Program-made: the position numbers and the translations under genes | The notes under the pieces: model-generated | The model's database searches: none | What the model saw: the letters and a program-made list of their open reading frames with translations, nothing else | Told to the model about the DNA's origin: nothing | Shown here: in pieces, positions 53,949 to 64,000 of the stretch | How the letters are laid out: each line of letters begins with the position of its first letter | Numbering within the stretch: the stretch's first letter is position 1 | Source of the DNA: Symbiodinium microadriaticum | Lineage: Eukaryota > Sar > Dinophyceae > Suessiales > Symbiodiniaceae | Assembly (NCBI GenBank): GCA_001939145.1 | Contig: LSRX01000174.1 | Coordinates: forward strand, 268,611 to 332,610 | Length of the DNA stretch: 64,000 bases | Direction: 5' to 3'

Positions 53949-54017
53949 GCCGCACAGGGCGAGGCGCCTACAAATGTGCATGCACAGGCTACTGAAACGC
54001 CCAGAACCATCGGACAG
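53949..54017 (+). CDS. Candidate small exon
   Basis: After CAATATCCAG the frame reads AAQGEAPTNVHAQATETPRT then IGQ. It is probably a later exon of the gene containing 53609-53683 and is in compatible phase 0. A TTTAGGG block (53893-53922) lies upstream and a CCCTAAA block (54036-54052) downstream, the reverse of the usual order here. Confidence 0.35.
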
Positions 54018-54691
54018 CGTTGATTCAACCACTAGAGCCCTAAACCCTAAACCCCCTAAGCCCTACTCTACTGTAAGTAAACCCTCTTAGGTTCTCATGA
54101 AGGCTGCAATGAAGGCTCCTTACTAAAGGGGGACCTGACCTCCGGCTGTACTTCAAGGCTCCGTGGTCTCACTTTGTGGAGCTGTTTTACCCTTACCCTC
54201 AAAGGACTCACATTTTAAGGCTTCTGGGCCCAAAGGCACTATTATGGGCTATTTTGATGCTAAGGGTTAGGGGTTTTTTCGGTCTCTGAAAGCTACAGCT
54301 AGAGACAGGAAGAGCTCCGATCATCCAAAAGATAGCGCAAGGGTTGAGGGTTTCGGATCTAGCGTACTGTTTAAGGTGATCAGCTATTGCCCCCTTGACC
54401 CCTCCGAGCTTCAACGCTAAAGCTTGAGTCCTTCTTGTCAGAAGCCTGACGGTCTCGAAGCTGTCCGGGCCTCGTTCTGTATAGGGTTTAGGGTTTAGGG
54501 GTTTAGGGTTTATGTAGGTATTTAGGGGTTTAGCCAACCCCAAAAGCTTGAATTTGCAGAACTCCTACACCTCCGCAGTCCTGATGAGAGCCCTGATCCC
54601 ACATGGAAGGTGCTCCCTCCGATGCGAAAGGAACCAACGCCCACCCAAAAGCCGTTCGCCAGCGCATCTGGGGGCGCAAGGAGCTGCCCTT

Positions 54692-54728
54692 AGGGCTCCA
54701 GTTACCTAAATAGTGGGTTACTAACCAT

Positions 54729-54771
<43 letters not shown>

Positions 54772-54872
54772 TATATATTATATATTATATATTATATTAT
54801 ATTATATTATATTATATTATATTATATTATATACACACCCCAGTAACCTACTATTTAGGTAGCTGGAGCCCT
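54692..54872. mobile_element. Foldback with 31-bp arms and (TA)n core
   Basis: 54692-54722 pairs with 54842-54872: 29 of 31 Watson-Crick pairs, and the other two can pair as G-U. The 119-base interior is TATATA and TATAT(TATAT)n. MITE-like in size and layout. Confidence 0.85.
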
Positions 54873-54900
54873 AGGGTGCTTTATCGGGTTTATGTACACA

Positions 54901-55195
54901 GGCTCAGGGTGTTGAGAGGGCGATCCTGCAGGACTTGAGGGTGTCGCGAGGGCATCGGATGGGACCAGCAAAGAAGCTTCGATTTCTCCTTATTAAGCAA
55001 GACAGAATGAGTCATCTTTGCCCCTGTGTTGTTCCCTTCCTCCTGTGCAAGTACCGTCGCCGTTTGCAAGGCAACATTGCTACTTGCATGGAACTGCATC
55101 GTTGTCCCGCATTTGTACAGGGATCAGGCGACAGCATCCCAATGCCTTGCCGCATAAAAGCAGATCAAGCTGGACATACTCTGCTTCGGCGTTGA
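54901..55195 (+). CDS. Candidate exon, basic protein
   Basis: After GTACACAG the frame reads AQGVERAILQDLRVSRGHRM, then GPAKKLRFLLIKQDRMSHLC, CRIKADQAGHTLLRR and TGA at 55193. The first half is basic and helical. No family recognised. Another frame from 55018 is longer but less protein-like. Confidence 0.3.
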
Positions 55196-55499
55196 ACGAC
55201 GGCAGACACGCAGGATCTGTTTCTCCTGTTTCTGCTCTTTTAAATGCATGCCTTGACAAGCCCGGTACATACCCTCATGAACTCAGGGTCTTCGTTGGGA
55301 AGCTACTTTATCCAAGGCCAGAAATCCGATACGTCACACACTTTTATAGCTCCGTAGCTCAGGACCAGGGACCACGTCCGAAACCCTGCTCCAAGGTTCA
55401 GAACCCCTACTCTTTGTCCCTTAAAACGTCAATAAGCCACTCAAGCCCGAGGCCCCTCACCCCAAAATCCCTCAAACCCCTGCTTGCAGCCTAAGCCCC

Positions 55500-56275
55500 A
55501 AACTCACCCTGTCAACATTAGCAGTATAGGGTTTAGGGCTTATAGGGTTTAGGGTTAAGGGTTTTTCCGCCCACCAAAGGCTTCGACAGCATGGCCAGCA
55601 CCTCGTTGTCCGACACAGAGACGAAGGAGGAGTTTATAAGGGTCGGGTTTAGGGTTTAGGGGTTTAGAGTTAGCGGTTTAGGGTTTAGGGGTTTAGAGGC
55701 TTAGGTTCGGGGCGGTTTGTCCGTTTACTTCACTGAAGTTTTAGAAAGGGGTTTCGTCATGTTGCGGGGGCACAACGACTTGCCCAAGCGTCAAGCCCTT
55801 TATCATAATAGGAAAAATATTACAGCAGTCAATAAAACCTAAACCCTGAACCCCTAAACCCTAAACCCTACATGTTCATTCTTACTTCTGTTATTGTTAT
55901 TGTTATCCTTGTAACACTTTTATCAACCGCCACAGTTGCAAAGCACTCCGTTGGTCAAAGGGTTGGGTTTAGAAAATGTGGGTTTCGGCTTTTAGGAGTT
56001 TGGGGGTTACGGGGTGTAGGGTCCTGACCTGGGCGTAGCTAGAAGTATATAGAAGTATTGTACTGTTGATAATCGAAATCCTTCATTACCGTAAGGACCC
56101 TAAACTATGGAATTATGGTATATTCCCTATTATTATGGGTAATGCAGGATTTATATCATCAGCCGTATGGAAGGGGGGGTTGGAGCTTCCGGTTGTGATG
56201 GCATGAGACCGCGCCCCTGCGCTGTGGCAGTACAACAGTTTTAGGGTTTAGGGTTTAGGGTTTATAGGGCTCATG
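55500..56275. repeat. Scattered TTTAGGG and CCCTAAA blocks
   Basis: TTTAGGG units at 55527-55562, 55645-55700 and 56240-56262; CCCTAAA units at 55838-55872. The rest is unique sequence without a recognisable exon. 56276-57020 also shows none. Confidence 0.75.
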
Positions 56276-57433
56276 TATGCATGCTTGCCGCTCTTGAATT
56301 CCATCAAATCCCACAGGATTGCCCGCGAGAGGGCCGTGAGTCAAACTGAATCCCCAGCATTGCCCCAGAGTCCGAATTTCCACGAAGGACGGAGATGAAA
56401 CTTCGGCATCTTACCTGCAGCTAGAACTTGGGGGTTTCGTCTTTGGAGGTTAGGATCGTTAAAAAGGCTCCGAAGCCCTGCAAGTCTGCTCTTGAAGGTG
56501 CCAAAAATCACGAGAGTGTAAAGGCTTTTAATCCTGGTGTAGGGTGTCGGGCGGGGTTTAAAGGGGTTAGGTAGTGTTCCAAATTTCAAGCAATGCCGTA
56601 AATTCACACACATGGGATTGGTCTAGGGTTGGTCGCGGCACTCAGGACTACCGGCTGCATCCTATAAACACTTGAGAAGCCGATAGCTCTACACAAACGG
56701 AACTCTCGTCCGTGCATGTCAGATATTAAGATACTAGCACGACTCCCAACCTCTACCGAGCCAGCGGCTCAATGAGCGAAATGTTCAGCGCCGGTCGATT
56801 CCTAAATCTACGGAGTAGGATGGAGCTACAACCAGAAATTGTCCTAGGCCACTGTTCCCTGCGAGCTGCCCTATAACCCAGACCACCACCAGGTACCTTT
56901 CAACAGCCCCCGAGGTTTGGAGGCCGCGGCTTCGGACTTCAGGGGTTTTCGGGGTTCGGGAGATAGCATTTTAGAGGTCTTTGTAGCAGATTTTCGTGAG
57001 GTTTTTGGTTAAGGGCTCTCTAGGGGTTGAGGGTTTCGGGGGCTGAGGGACCTTGCAAGCTTTCTAGTGCAGAGGAGAGTGCCTTTTGTTACATGTGTCA
57101 AGCCTGGGTTTCTGGGTTTGGTTTAGGCTGCATCAGAGGTGGAATGTTGGTCGTGGGGCAGCCTTTCCCAAGTGGCTTTCAGGTAGTCATGTCAGCTTTG
57201 AGGGCTCAGGAAAGCTTCTTCCTTGAATTCCTTGCAGCATTGCTAGACAGAAGGCTCTTATCCAGCGCTGATCGAGATGGTTGATCGTAGACAGCAAGAG
57301 GTGCCGCACAATTGATGGCCTCCGTTCGGCCAGCGCTCCAGGCGACGACTACGATTGTAGCTACAAGTACTTGTGCTCATGGTCCTCACTTTTCTCAATG
57401 GCTACGATTCCTGCTGCTGCTACCGCTACTACT

Positions 57434-57434
57434 A

Positions 57435-57490
<56 letters not shown>

Positions 57491-57496
57491 TCACGA
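57434..57496. repeat. (CTA)n microsatellite
   Basis: About 20 CTA units producing Leu, Tyr or Thr runs by frame. Neighbouring CGCCGCCGCC and GGACGACGAC tracts extend the low complexity to 57550. Confidence 0.95.
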
Positions 57497-57869
57497 CTAC
57501 TACCCCATCCCGCCGCCGCCGCCAAAGCCAGGACGACGACGGCAAAGGTGACGACAGTTGCTGCCATTTGCTGTTGACGGTGTTTGTTCTTTTCGGTGCG
57601 ACGACGGTCATGAAGTATTAGTATCACCACTACTGAGGCAAAAAACTATACGAAGACTGCTGCAATTCCGATTCCTACCCCAACTCCTACTTCTTTCACT
57701 GGATAAAGCGTCCTGCTTCCAAGGCTGCACTGAAGGAGTTGAACCACTACAAGTTTGAGTCCGAAAGCCGGGACCGAGACTTGATTCCAAAGAGCTGGTG
57801 GGAACCCTCCACGTGCGCATAGCTGGAGAGCCTCAGAGCTCCTCGGAGGTTCACCGGACATCGCTTCTA

Positions 57870-58680
57870 GGCCCTAAAAAAAGGAGCCCTTAATTGGGCT
57901 TTTTAAAGGAACCCTTAAAGGAGCCCTGAAAGGAGGAACCCTGAAGGGAGCCCCATGAACGTGCAAGTACGGTTTGTGCAAGACCTCGCACGTCTGCAAG
58001 AGCTCAGGAAAGACGCAGCTGCAGGTGCCAGACCTGCCATCGGCACCCAAGGACGCCGACGTTGGGTGTCCTTTTGTGTGCCTTTACTTTTTTGTGCTCC
58101 ATAGGCTTTAGGATTTTAGGATGTCTGACGGTTTCATCAAAGCCTGTGGGACTCCACCGGCTGGAATCAAGGATCTCGGGAGTATTCGATGCTGTTGCTG
58201 CTTTACCATCTCTCTCTCTCTCTCTATTTCGCTCTCTCCCTCTCTCTCGTTTTCTCGCCGTTTCTCCGCACATTCAAGTCTAACAAGAGATCATAACTTT
58301 TTTTCAGTCAACCCCCTCACATGGCGAATTCTGGCCTGCCCACGAAACCCGAGGTTGAGGCTCTGGACGCTGCCAAGATATCTTTGTAAGCTTCTGTATA
58401 ACATCTTGCTCGAGCTTGCCTGTCACAGGCTTCGGGAGGCATCCGTATGAGGCGGCCCAGCCTGAATCAGAAGTTTGTAGATTTTCATATTGCTAAGGCA
58501 ATGTTGACAGTGCATTGACTCTTTTCCTTGCTCTACAGCCTCTAAACCCAAAACCCTATATGATTGCCTATATGGACCCTGAAGGCTAAATCCTAGAGCC
58601 TATACACCCTGAAGCCTAAACCCGTAGCCCGCTACACCCTAAAGCCTAAACCCAAGGACCCATGAAATGTGCTTCGCATA
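57870..58680. other. Repeat-derived and intron-like sequence
   Basis: AGGAGCCC/TTAAAGGA words at 57878-57950, a (TC)n tract at 58208-58250 and CCCTAAAGCC units at 58595-58655. No gene is supported. Confidence 0.5.
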
Positions 58681-58684
58681 GCAG

Positions 58685-58749
58685 GAGCTGCAACCTCCTG
58701 TGCCTTTGAAAGAGCCTGTTCTGCCGGAGGACGACACGGGTTCTATCAG
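58685..58749 (+). CDS. Small Pro/Glu-rich exon
   Basis: Acceptor CATAGCAG, then ELQPPVPLKEPVLPEDDTGS and I, ending in AG before GCATAG, a GC donor. CCCTAAA-like units precede it. It belongs to the telomere-repeat-rich gene of 53-63 kb, whose product I cannot name. Confidence 0.4.
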
Positions 58750-59126
58750 GCATAGTTTAGAACCTTCAAGACCTACGTTTTTGTAGGTTAATTTTAGAAG
58801 CCCCAGTGCTAGCAAAGAATCTATAGGGACCCTACAAGAACCTGTCAGGTTAAGGTAGGCTTCAGGTTCCAGGGACATGACAGCCTCATTTTTTGTGTTA
58901 AGTGGCTGTGGGGGCAAGTTTTTGCCCAATCCACAGCTTCGTTGCCTTTGTCCAGTAAACATGCAAAGAGCAAGGCCACCCCCCGCAACCGCCAGCCCGC
59001 CAACACCCTAAAGCCCAAACCCCCTCGATAACCCTGACAATCCCGAAAGCCCAAAGTGGCAACTGTGCATACCCCGAAATGGCCTCTGTTTGCTTGGACT
59101 GAAACGCCCAAACTGCAGACTTGGGC

Positions 59127-59335
59127 CACTCGAACCCTAAACCCTCTAACCCTTGAGCCCTAGCCCCTAACCACTAAACCCTCGCACCCTTGGGCCCTAA
59201 CTAAAACCCTCTCACCCTTGAGCCCTAACCCCTAAACCCTAAAACCCTAAAGCCCTAAACCCTAAAACCCTAAAGCCCTAAACCCTAAAACCCTAAAACC
59301 CTAAAACCCTAAAACCCGAAACCCTAAACGCCCGA
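59127..59335 (-). repeat. CCCTAAA telomere-type array
   Basis: About 25 units of CCCTAAA, CCCTAAAA and CCCTTGAG variants ending just upstream of the acceptor at 59345. Confidence 0.92.
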
Positions 59336-59345
59336 ACTGCAGCAG

Positions 59346-59385
59346 GACGAGCCAGACAAGGAAGTCCAGGAGGCTCAGCATCGCG
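59346..59385 (+). CDS. 40-nt exon between telomere-type arrays
   Basis: After CTGCAGCAG the frame reads DEPDKEVQEAQHR plus one base, then a GC donor (GCGTTT). Spliced to 60363 it continues as E-AKWWWHFAELTPAQRLR, so the GC-AG intron of 977 bp keeps phase. A second choice of acceptor at the same place (SQTRKSRRLSIA) also keeps phase with 60365, so the frame is not certain. Confidence 0.4.
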
Positions 59386-59399
59386 GCGTTTCGGGTTTG

Positions 59400-59550
59400 G
59401 GGGGTTTCGGCTGTTGGGTTTAGGGGTTTAGGGTTTAGGGGCTAGGGGTTTAGGGAGTTTAGGGGTTTAGGGGTTTAGGGTTTAGGGGTTTGGGGGTTTA
59501 GGGAGTTTAGGGAGTGTAGGGAGTTTAGGGAGTTTAGGGAGTTTAGGATT
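59400..59550 (+). repeat. TTTAGGG telomere-type array
   Basis: Units of GGGTTTAGGG, GGGGTTTAGGG and GGGAGTTTAGGG from about 15 bases after the exon end. They are complementary to the CCCTAAA array that ends the same intron. Confidence 0.92.
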
Positions 59551-60086
59551 GTAGTGTGTCCAGCTTGTTTCAAGATGGGGCTTTGGCATCTCGCTTCGTT
59601 CAGCAATGTGTTTTGGGAAGCACGAGAATATTACGGTTCACTACGAGGTGCAGTAGAGTCTGAGTACAGATAGTAGTGCTTATGCTGATGTGTTTCTATG
59701 CTAGCCTCGATCCCTAAAGCCTTCATGGATCCTTCACGCCCTAGGCTGCAGGCTGCGTACTGGTACCCTTCAAAACCTGCATCGAAGGGTTGTGATAAAG
59801 TCCTGAGGTGCCGCTTGGCAAGCCGAAGCAGAGTGGCCATGGTTTTTGATGCACATGGCGAGCATCGCTATAGTCTTGTGTGTGGCCCCTGTTAGTTCCC
59901 GAATCCTTGAGTTCTTTAACCCATAAGTTGGCCTGTTTCCGGGGTGTCGAGTAAATCGTCGATGGCTTTGAAGTTGGATTCTCGGATCGCCTGCACTGTG
60001 GACCCTCCACTGTTCTGTCTGCAGCCCCTGCATCCTTGATGCATGATCGATGAACCCCAACAAGAAAGGTTTAGCCCTTACATCAT

Positions 60087-60352
60087 CAAGAGAACCCAAG
60101 ACCCTAAAGCCCTAAACCCTAAACCGTAAAACCCTAAAGCCCCAAAGCCCTAAACCCTAAAACCTAAACCCTAAACCCTAAAACCCTGAACCCTAAACCC
60201 TAAAGCCCCAAAGCCCTAAAGCCCTAAACCCTAAACCCTAAAACCCTGAACCCTAAAGCCCCAAAGCCCTAAACCCTAAAACCCTATAAACCCTAAAACC
60301 CTAAAGCCCTAAAGCCTTAAACCCTAAAGCCCCAAAGCCCTGAAACCCTACG
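60087..60352 (-). repeat. CCCTAAA telomere-type array
   Basis: About 30 imperfect CCCTAAA/CCCTAAAGCC units up to about 10 bases before the next acceptor (60362). Confidence 0.92.
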
Positions 60353-60362
60353 CAATCTCCAG

Positions 60363-60416
60363 AGGCCAAGTGGTGGTGGCACTTTGCAGAACTCACTCCA
60401 GCCCAGCGACTCAGGG
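60363..60416 (+). CDS. Small Trp-rich exon
   Basis: Acceptor CAATCTCCAG, then EAKWWWHFAELTPAQRLR and a GT donor (GTCTTC). Protein-like and distinct from the surrounding repeats. Unknown protein. Confidence 0.45.
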
Positions 60417-60444
60417 GTCTTCTTGGGAGTCTTTGAAGACAGGA

Positions 60445-60632
60445 GTTTAGGGTTCAGGGTTCAGGATCCCATTTAGGGTTTAGGGTTCAGGATCCCTTTA
60501 GGCTTTAGGGTTCAGGATCCCTTTAGTTTAGGGTTTAGGGTTCAGGATCTCATTTAGGGTTTAGGGCTCAGGATCCCTTGAGTTTAGGGTTTAGGGTTCA
60601 GGATCCCATTTAGGGTTTAGGGTTCAGGATCC
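60445..60632 (+). repeat. 27-29-bp composite TTTAGGG/GGATCCC tandem repeat
   Basis: Seven copies of a unit made of TTTAGGGTTTAGGGTTCA plus GGATCCCAT or GGATCCCTT. It is a telomere-type unit amplified together with a BamHI-site word. Confidence 0.88.
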
Positions 60633-60649
60633 CAGAGTTCGAAGATCTG

Positions 60650-62930
60650 ATGAAGAAGGGAGGACCAGGGAGTATTGTCGTGCCAGTTGTCACTCGTGAC
60701 AAGCAGCAGCAGCAGCAGCAGCAGGTCGAGCTGCCGTCGTTGTCGGTGCTTTTTGTCGGCTATCCTTATTGTCATCAGGTCTTCATGATTTTGTTATATG
60801 CTTTCAGGCATGCATCATGTTTCAATCCACATTCTAGGCACGCACCATATCATCTTCTTCTGGCTCTTGGCTAGTGGTGTTTGACGCATTCAGTCTCGGA
60901 AGCCGAGATTTGTAGCAAGCCTGGGCACTCGTGGCTCATGCGGTTTACCCTTACCCTCAAAGGACTCATCCTTTAAGGCTTTTGGGCCCAAAGACCCTAT
61001 CAATATTTGGCTTTTGGGCTAAATTTTGATGCTAGTCTAGACCCTCCCTCTACCCTCTCTTTGGGACCCTTTACCCCCCCAATTTGAGGGTACTTGGAGG
61101 GTCCTGGGGGGTTAAGATGTACAGTCTTGGCGGTCATGATCGGAGAGTCCAAGAGGCTCGCAATCTCTGAGCCCTTGCACTGAGGATTGGGAGGGGGGGG
61201 AGGTGTTTCTAAGAACCCTACCTTTTTTAAGAACTTATATATAAAGAAATTATGATAAGGAGCCCTAAAACGGTAGGTTATTTGGGGTCCAGGTTGCTCC
61301 TACACCCTGAACCGTAAAAATTCAAAGCCCGAAGTCGCAACAAATCACGGGTGATTGCGAAAAGATCGCTGCCCAGCCCTAAACCCTAAACCCTAAACGG
61401 CCCAGGCATGCCTGAACTGCGCTGGTCCGAACGGTCTGGAGAACCTGACTCCAGTTTCGGGTTGGTGAATCCCTGTTTGCGGCATCTTTGTAAGTGCGTC
61501 TCATGCTTTCAGCTTCTTACAATAAAAGTACGAACAATGTAGTCATAATGCAAATCATACTAACAGAGCAACAATGGGAATACTAAGATTAGGGCCAATT
61601 GGACGCGTGGTATATCTGAAGGTACCTCGCATTGACTTGTGCGTTTTTTGTTGACATTTGCCGATGCACTCCCCCGTTGTGCAATGCAGTTGCTTGGATG
61701 ATTGAGCAGGTAGCTAGGTAGGTGTCTCCATCCACATTCTGAGTGCAAGTGACTGCATGCGTGAGCGTCAGCGTCATTCTGTAGGACGAGCTGGCCCCTA
61801 CAACTCTACAACTGCACCGCCCCATTCCCGGAACCCTCTATCCGCAACCTCGGCAGGAACCGGAGATATGCAAAGAGACCGAGGAGTGCATCCACGAGAA
61901 GGTCTGGAGACCAGCTTTTTTTTTATAGTTAGGATCCGAAAATGTGTCCCCCCAAAACGGAGCTACAATGGAGACTATATGTAGTTGCCAAGACTCCCAC
62001 AGAGAAGTCTCAACAGTTTTGATTTGCTTTGCGGCCTGCTTAAAGTCTCGTCAGCTATACTTATAGAGTGACTTACCTGTTCAGATAGAGTATCTTTTCG
62101 AATCAGCAGAGTTCACTGATGCGACTGGGACGCTTGCAGGGTTCATCGGATTTGAGCTGGAATTCCTGGCAAACCCTATGCTTCCAAAGACCTTATAGTT
62201 AGGGCCCTAGACCCCTTAAGGACCCAATAATTAGGTCCCTGGAAGCCTAGGGACACTTATTAGGTTGCAGTCTGGCATCGCCCCTTGTCTTCCCAGGCAT
62301 GCTGCTGTAAGCCAGTCTGCTGGCGAACACGGCCCGATGGGGAGGTGCATGCTGTTGGTGTTTTTTTTTTTTTTTTTCCTGGACGTTCACGTGCAGAATT
62401 CTATTGCATTTGTGAATGATGCGGCTTGAATGGTTTGTTGTAGATGTCCAGCGCAACTTGCGGCGAGGTCTTGTTGCAGGCGGTGATGTTGAGAGTGATG
62501 GTTGTGGCGGTGGTGGCGGGGCTGGTGGCGAAGTTCGCGTTGGTGGTGTTGTTGTTCATGACATTTGCAGCCTGACGCTGGTCTTTACCGTGTGGTCTTT
62601 TGCCAATGTCGTCAACCGTCATCATCAACTGAGGACGTTTTTGGAAGTATGTTGGCCGGGTTGCTGCCTTTTTAATGGTGGGTATAGGAGGTGTTTATGA
62701 TCACTGGCAATGATTAAGATGTTGCTGACGATGGTTATGATGTTGGCCCGAACGTTTGCCATAACTATTGCCCGACTGATGCTAAGGATGTTGGCTGTGG
62801 TGATGCTGCGGTCACATCTGCTGATGTTGATGAATACTGATGGTTGCATTCATGATGACTACTCTTGTGACAGTGCTGTGAAAGCTGTCCTCTTCTCGTA
62901 CCTGAGCTTCAGTCAGTGAAGTCTCAACCT
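60650..62930. other. No gene recognised; scattered repeats
   Basis: Contains (CAG)n at 60703-60723, CCCTAAA at 61378-61399, a T-run at 62360-62377, GTTGATGAT-rich low complexity at 62600-62850 and a foldback-like CCTTATAGTTAGGG...CCTAATAAGTG region near 62190-62263. Open frames here are explained by composition. Confidence 0.5.
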
Positions 62931-63019
62931 CGTTTTTCATGCGCCGTCTGTTTCGGTATCCAGCCCCCTCTCCCTTAGTTCAGTGTCTCACCACGACCGT
63001 TCTCTCCAAGCACAAGTTC

Positions 63020-63220
63020 ATGTGCACTTCAGTCTTGAAGAGCCACTTTAGGGACTTGAAGCAACCCTGGCGGCTGGGGGATACAGTTTTGTTGGAGCCA
63101 CCCATCAACAGCCCAAAAGAGAGCATGCATCATCTTGGAAGCCCGAGCATGCCAATCTGCAGGTGCCACCATAGCCAAGGTCCGAGACTGGCCCAGCAAC
63201 GTACAAGCAAGTCACGGGGG
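63020..63220 (+). CDS. Weak candidate exons
   Basis: Frames read TSVLKSHFRDLKQPWRLGDT then VLLEPPINSPKE (about 63025-63120), and LEARACQSAGATIAKVRDWP then SNVQASHG (about 63138-63220). Either may be coding. No family recognised. Confidence 0.25.
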
Positions 63221-63659
63221 TATTCCGGCTTCCCGGCGTCAGGGTTCAGGGTTCCAGGGCTTTCGGCTTAGGGAGCAGGTTTCGGTGCACTTCATTCTTT
63301 GCATCATTCCGGGACGAACCCGGACAGTTCTAGTTTCTACAGAGACAAGTACTTCTAACATGCTCCCATTGTTGCTCCGCTGTGCCATTGTTGCTACATT
63401 TACCAGGCTGGAAAGCACACTCATCTATTAAGGTTTAAGGTTTAGAGTTTATAGGGTCTCCAACTAGTCTACAGATCAAATCAAATCAGCCTGAAATCTT
63501 GTAGCCAAAAGTTCTCTAGCGATGCCCGGGAAGCCCTTAAGCTGTGACTGCTATTTAGTTTGCCGTCGATACCCTAAGAGTCCATGTACCCAAACAATAT
63601 TGTATAATCCTGAAGTACCTGATTGTGGACAAATTTAAGGCCAAAGGATCTACTTCTTG

Positions 63660-63785
63660 GGGAGAGAACCCTTATGGTACCCCTTATAGAACCCTTAAAG
63701 GAACCCCTTATGGTACCCCTCATAGAACCCTTAAAGGAACCCCTTATGGTGCCCCTTATAGAACCCTTGAAGGAACTCCCAAACC
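63660..63785. repeat. 36-bp tandem repeat, about 3.3 copies
   Basis: Unit CCCCTTATGGTACCCCTTAT followed by AGAACCCTTAAAGGAA, three nearly identical copies. It produces open frames on both strands (GTPYGTPYRTLK and its reverse), which are therefore not taken as genes. Confidence 0.92.
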
Positions 63786-64000
63786 CCCATTTTTTTGGGG
63801 CACATGGACTCTTAGGGATAGAACGCCCCCGCCTTCGGGCTCTTCGGGCGCCCTTGCCTTTGGCAGAACTTCCGGAGGTCCATGCGGGCGAAGAAAGACT
63901 GCACTGTCCCGGGATTTCTATGCATACATGCAAATTAAGGATTCAGGTGTTTCTATTTTATGTATTTTTGTTTAGATATATATGGTGAAGTTTTCTGATT

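Noticed and set aside
59127-59550. True chromosome end or telomere fusion
   Set aside because: Unique sequence continues on both sides. The array order is CCCTAAA then TTTAGGG, not the head-to-head order of a fusion, and the units are degenerate.
63574-63975. Frames on both strands with GTPYRTLK or GSFKGSIRGTIR repeats
   Set aside because: Both are produced by the same 36-bp tandem repeat.
1-64000. CRISPR arrays, bacterial operons, rRNA or dinoflagellate spliced-leader genes
   Set aside because: No spaced direct repeats with unique spacers, no rRNA-like blocks and no match to the 22-nt spliced leader were seen by eye. The repeats present are tandem without spacers.

Overview
The window reads as nuclear DNA of a dinoflagellate; a Symbiodinium-like or related genome is the best guess. 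Four things support this. Telomere-type TTTAGGG/CCCTAAA blocks are scattered internally. Genes are cut into many small exons. Several splice joins only keep the reading frame if the intron begins with GC or GA instead of GT. Every exon I can support lies on the + strand across 64 kb, as expected for long one-way gene arrays. Protein families were judged by eye from motifs, with no database search.

Layout. 1-3.86 kb: microsatellites, a pair of tRNA-head-like repeats, a foldback element and one Thr/Ser-rich reading frame. 3.86-5.99 kb: an apparently identical 1,015-bp segment present twice around a single N, probably a false assembly duplication. 6.0-10.17 kb: unknown exons leading into a C5 cytosine DNA methyltransferase (8.25-10.17 kb), the best supported gene. 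10.6-19.1 kb: exons of Pro/Ala/Lys-rich and unknown proteins, 11-bp minisatellites, and CTG, ATG and AAC/GAC repeats. 19.05-23.7 kb: one long multi-exon gene of unknown function (gene C). 23.7-32.9 kb: mostly telomere-like blocks, foldbacks and a 31-bp satellite, with a few weak exons.

32.97-51.4 kb is a denser block, poorer in telomere-like repeats and rich in short palindromic words. It holds three long intron-rich genes: A (K-rich N-terminus and a divergent methyltransferase-like domain, stop at 40730), B1 (coiled coil and tandem repeats, stop at 47603) and B2 (unknown, possibly transposase-like, stop at 51400). A pair of roughly 190-nt structured elements lies between exons of gene A. The two copies differ by paired G-C to A-T exchanges that keep two predicted stems, which makes them the best candidate for an undescribed RNA. 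51.4-64 kb: a large nested hairpin, microsatellites, and a telomere-repeat-rich stretch in which short exons sit between CCCTAAA and TTTAGGG blocks, so the introns start with TTTAGGG and end with CCCTAAA.

Exon joins were chosen by reading-frame phase and AG|G boundaries without transcript data, so gene outlines are provisional. Genes A, B1, B2, C and the methyltransferase look like repeated lineage-specific families. Nothing here shows a shared pathway.
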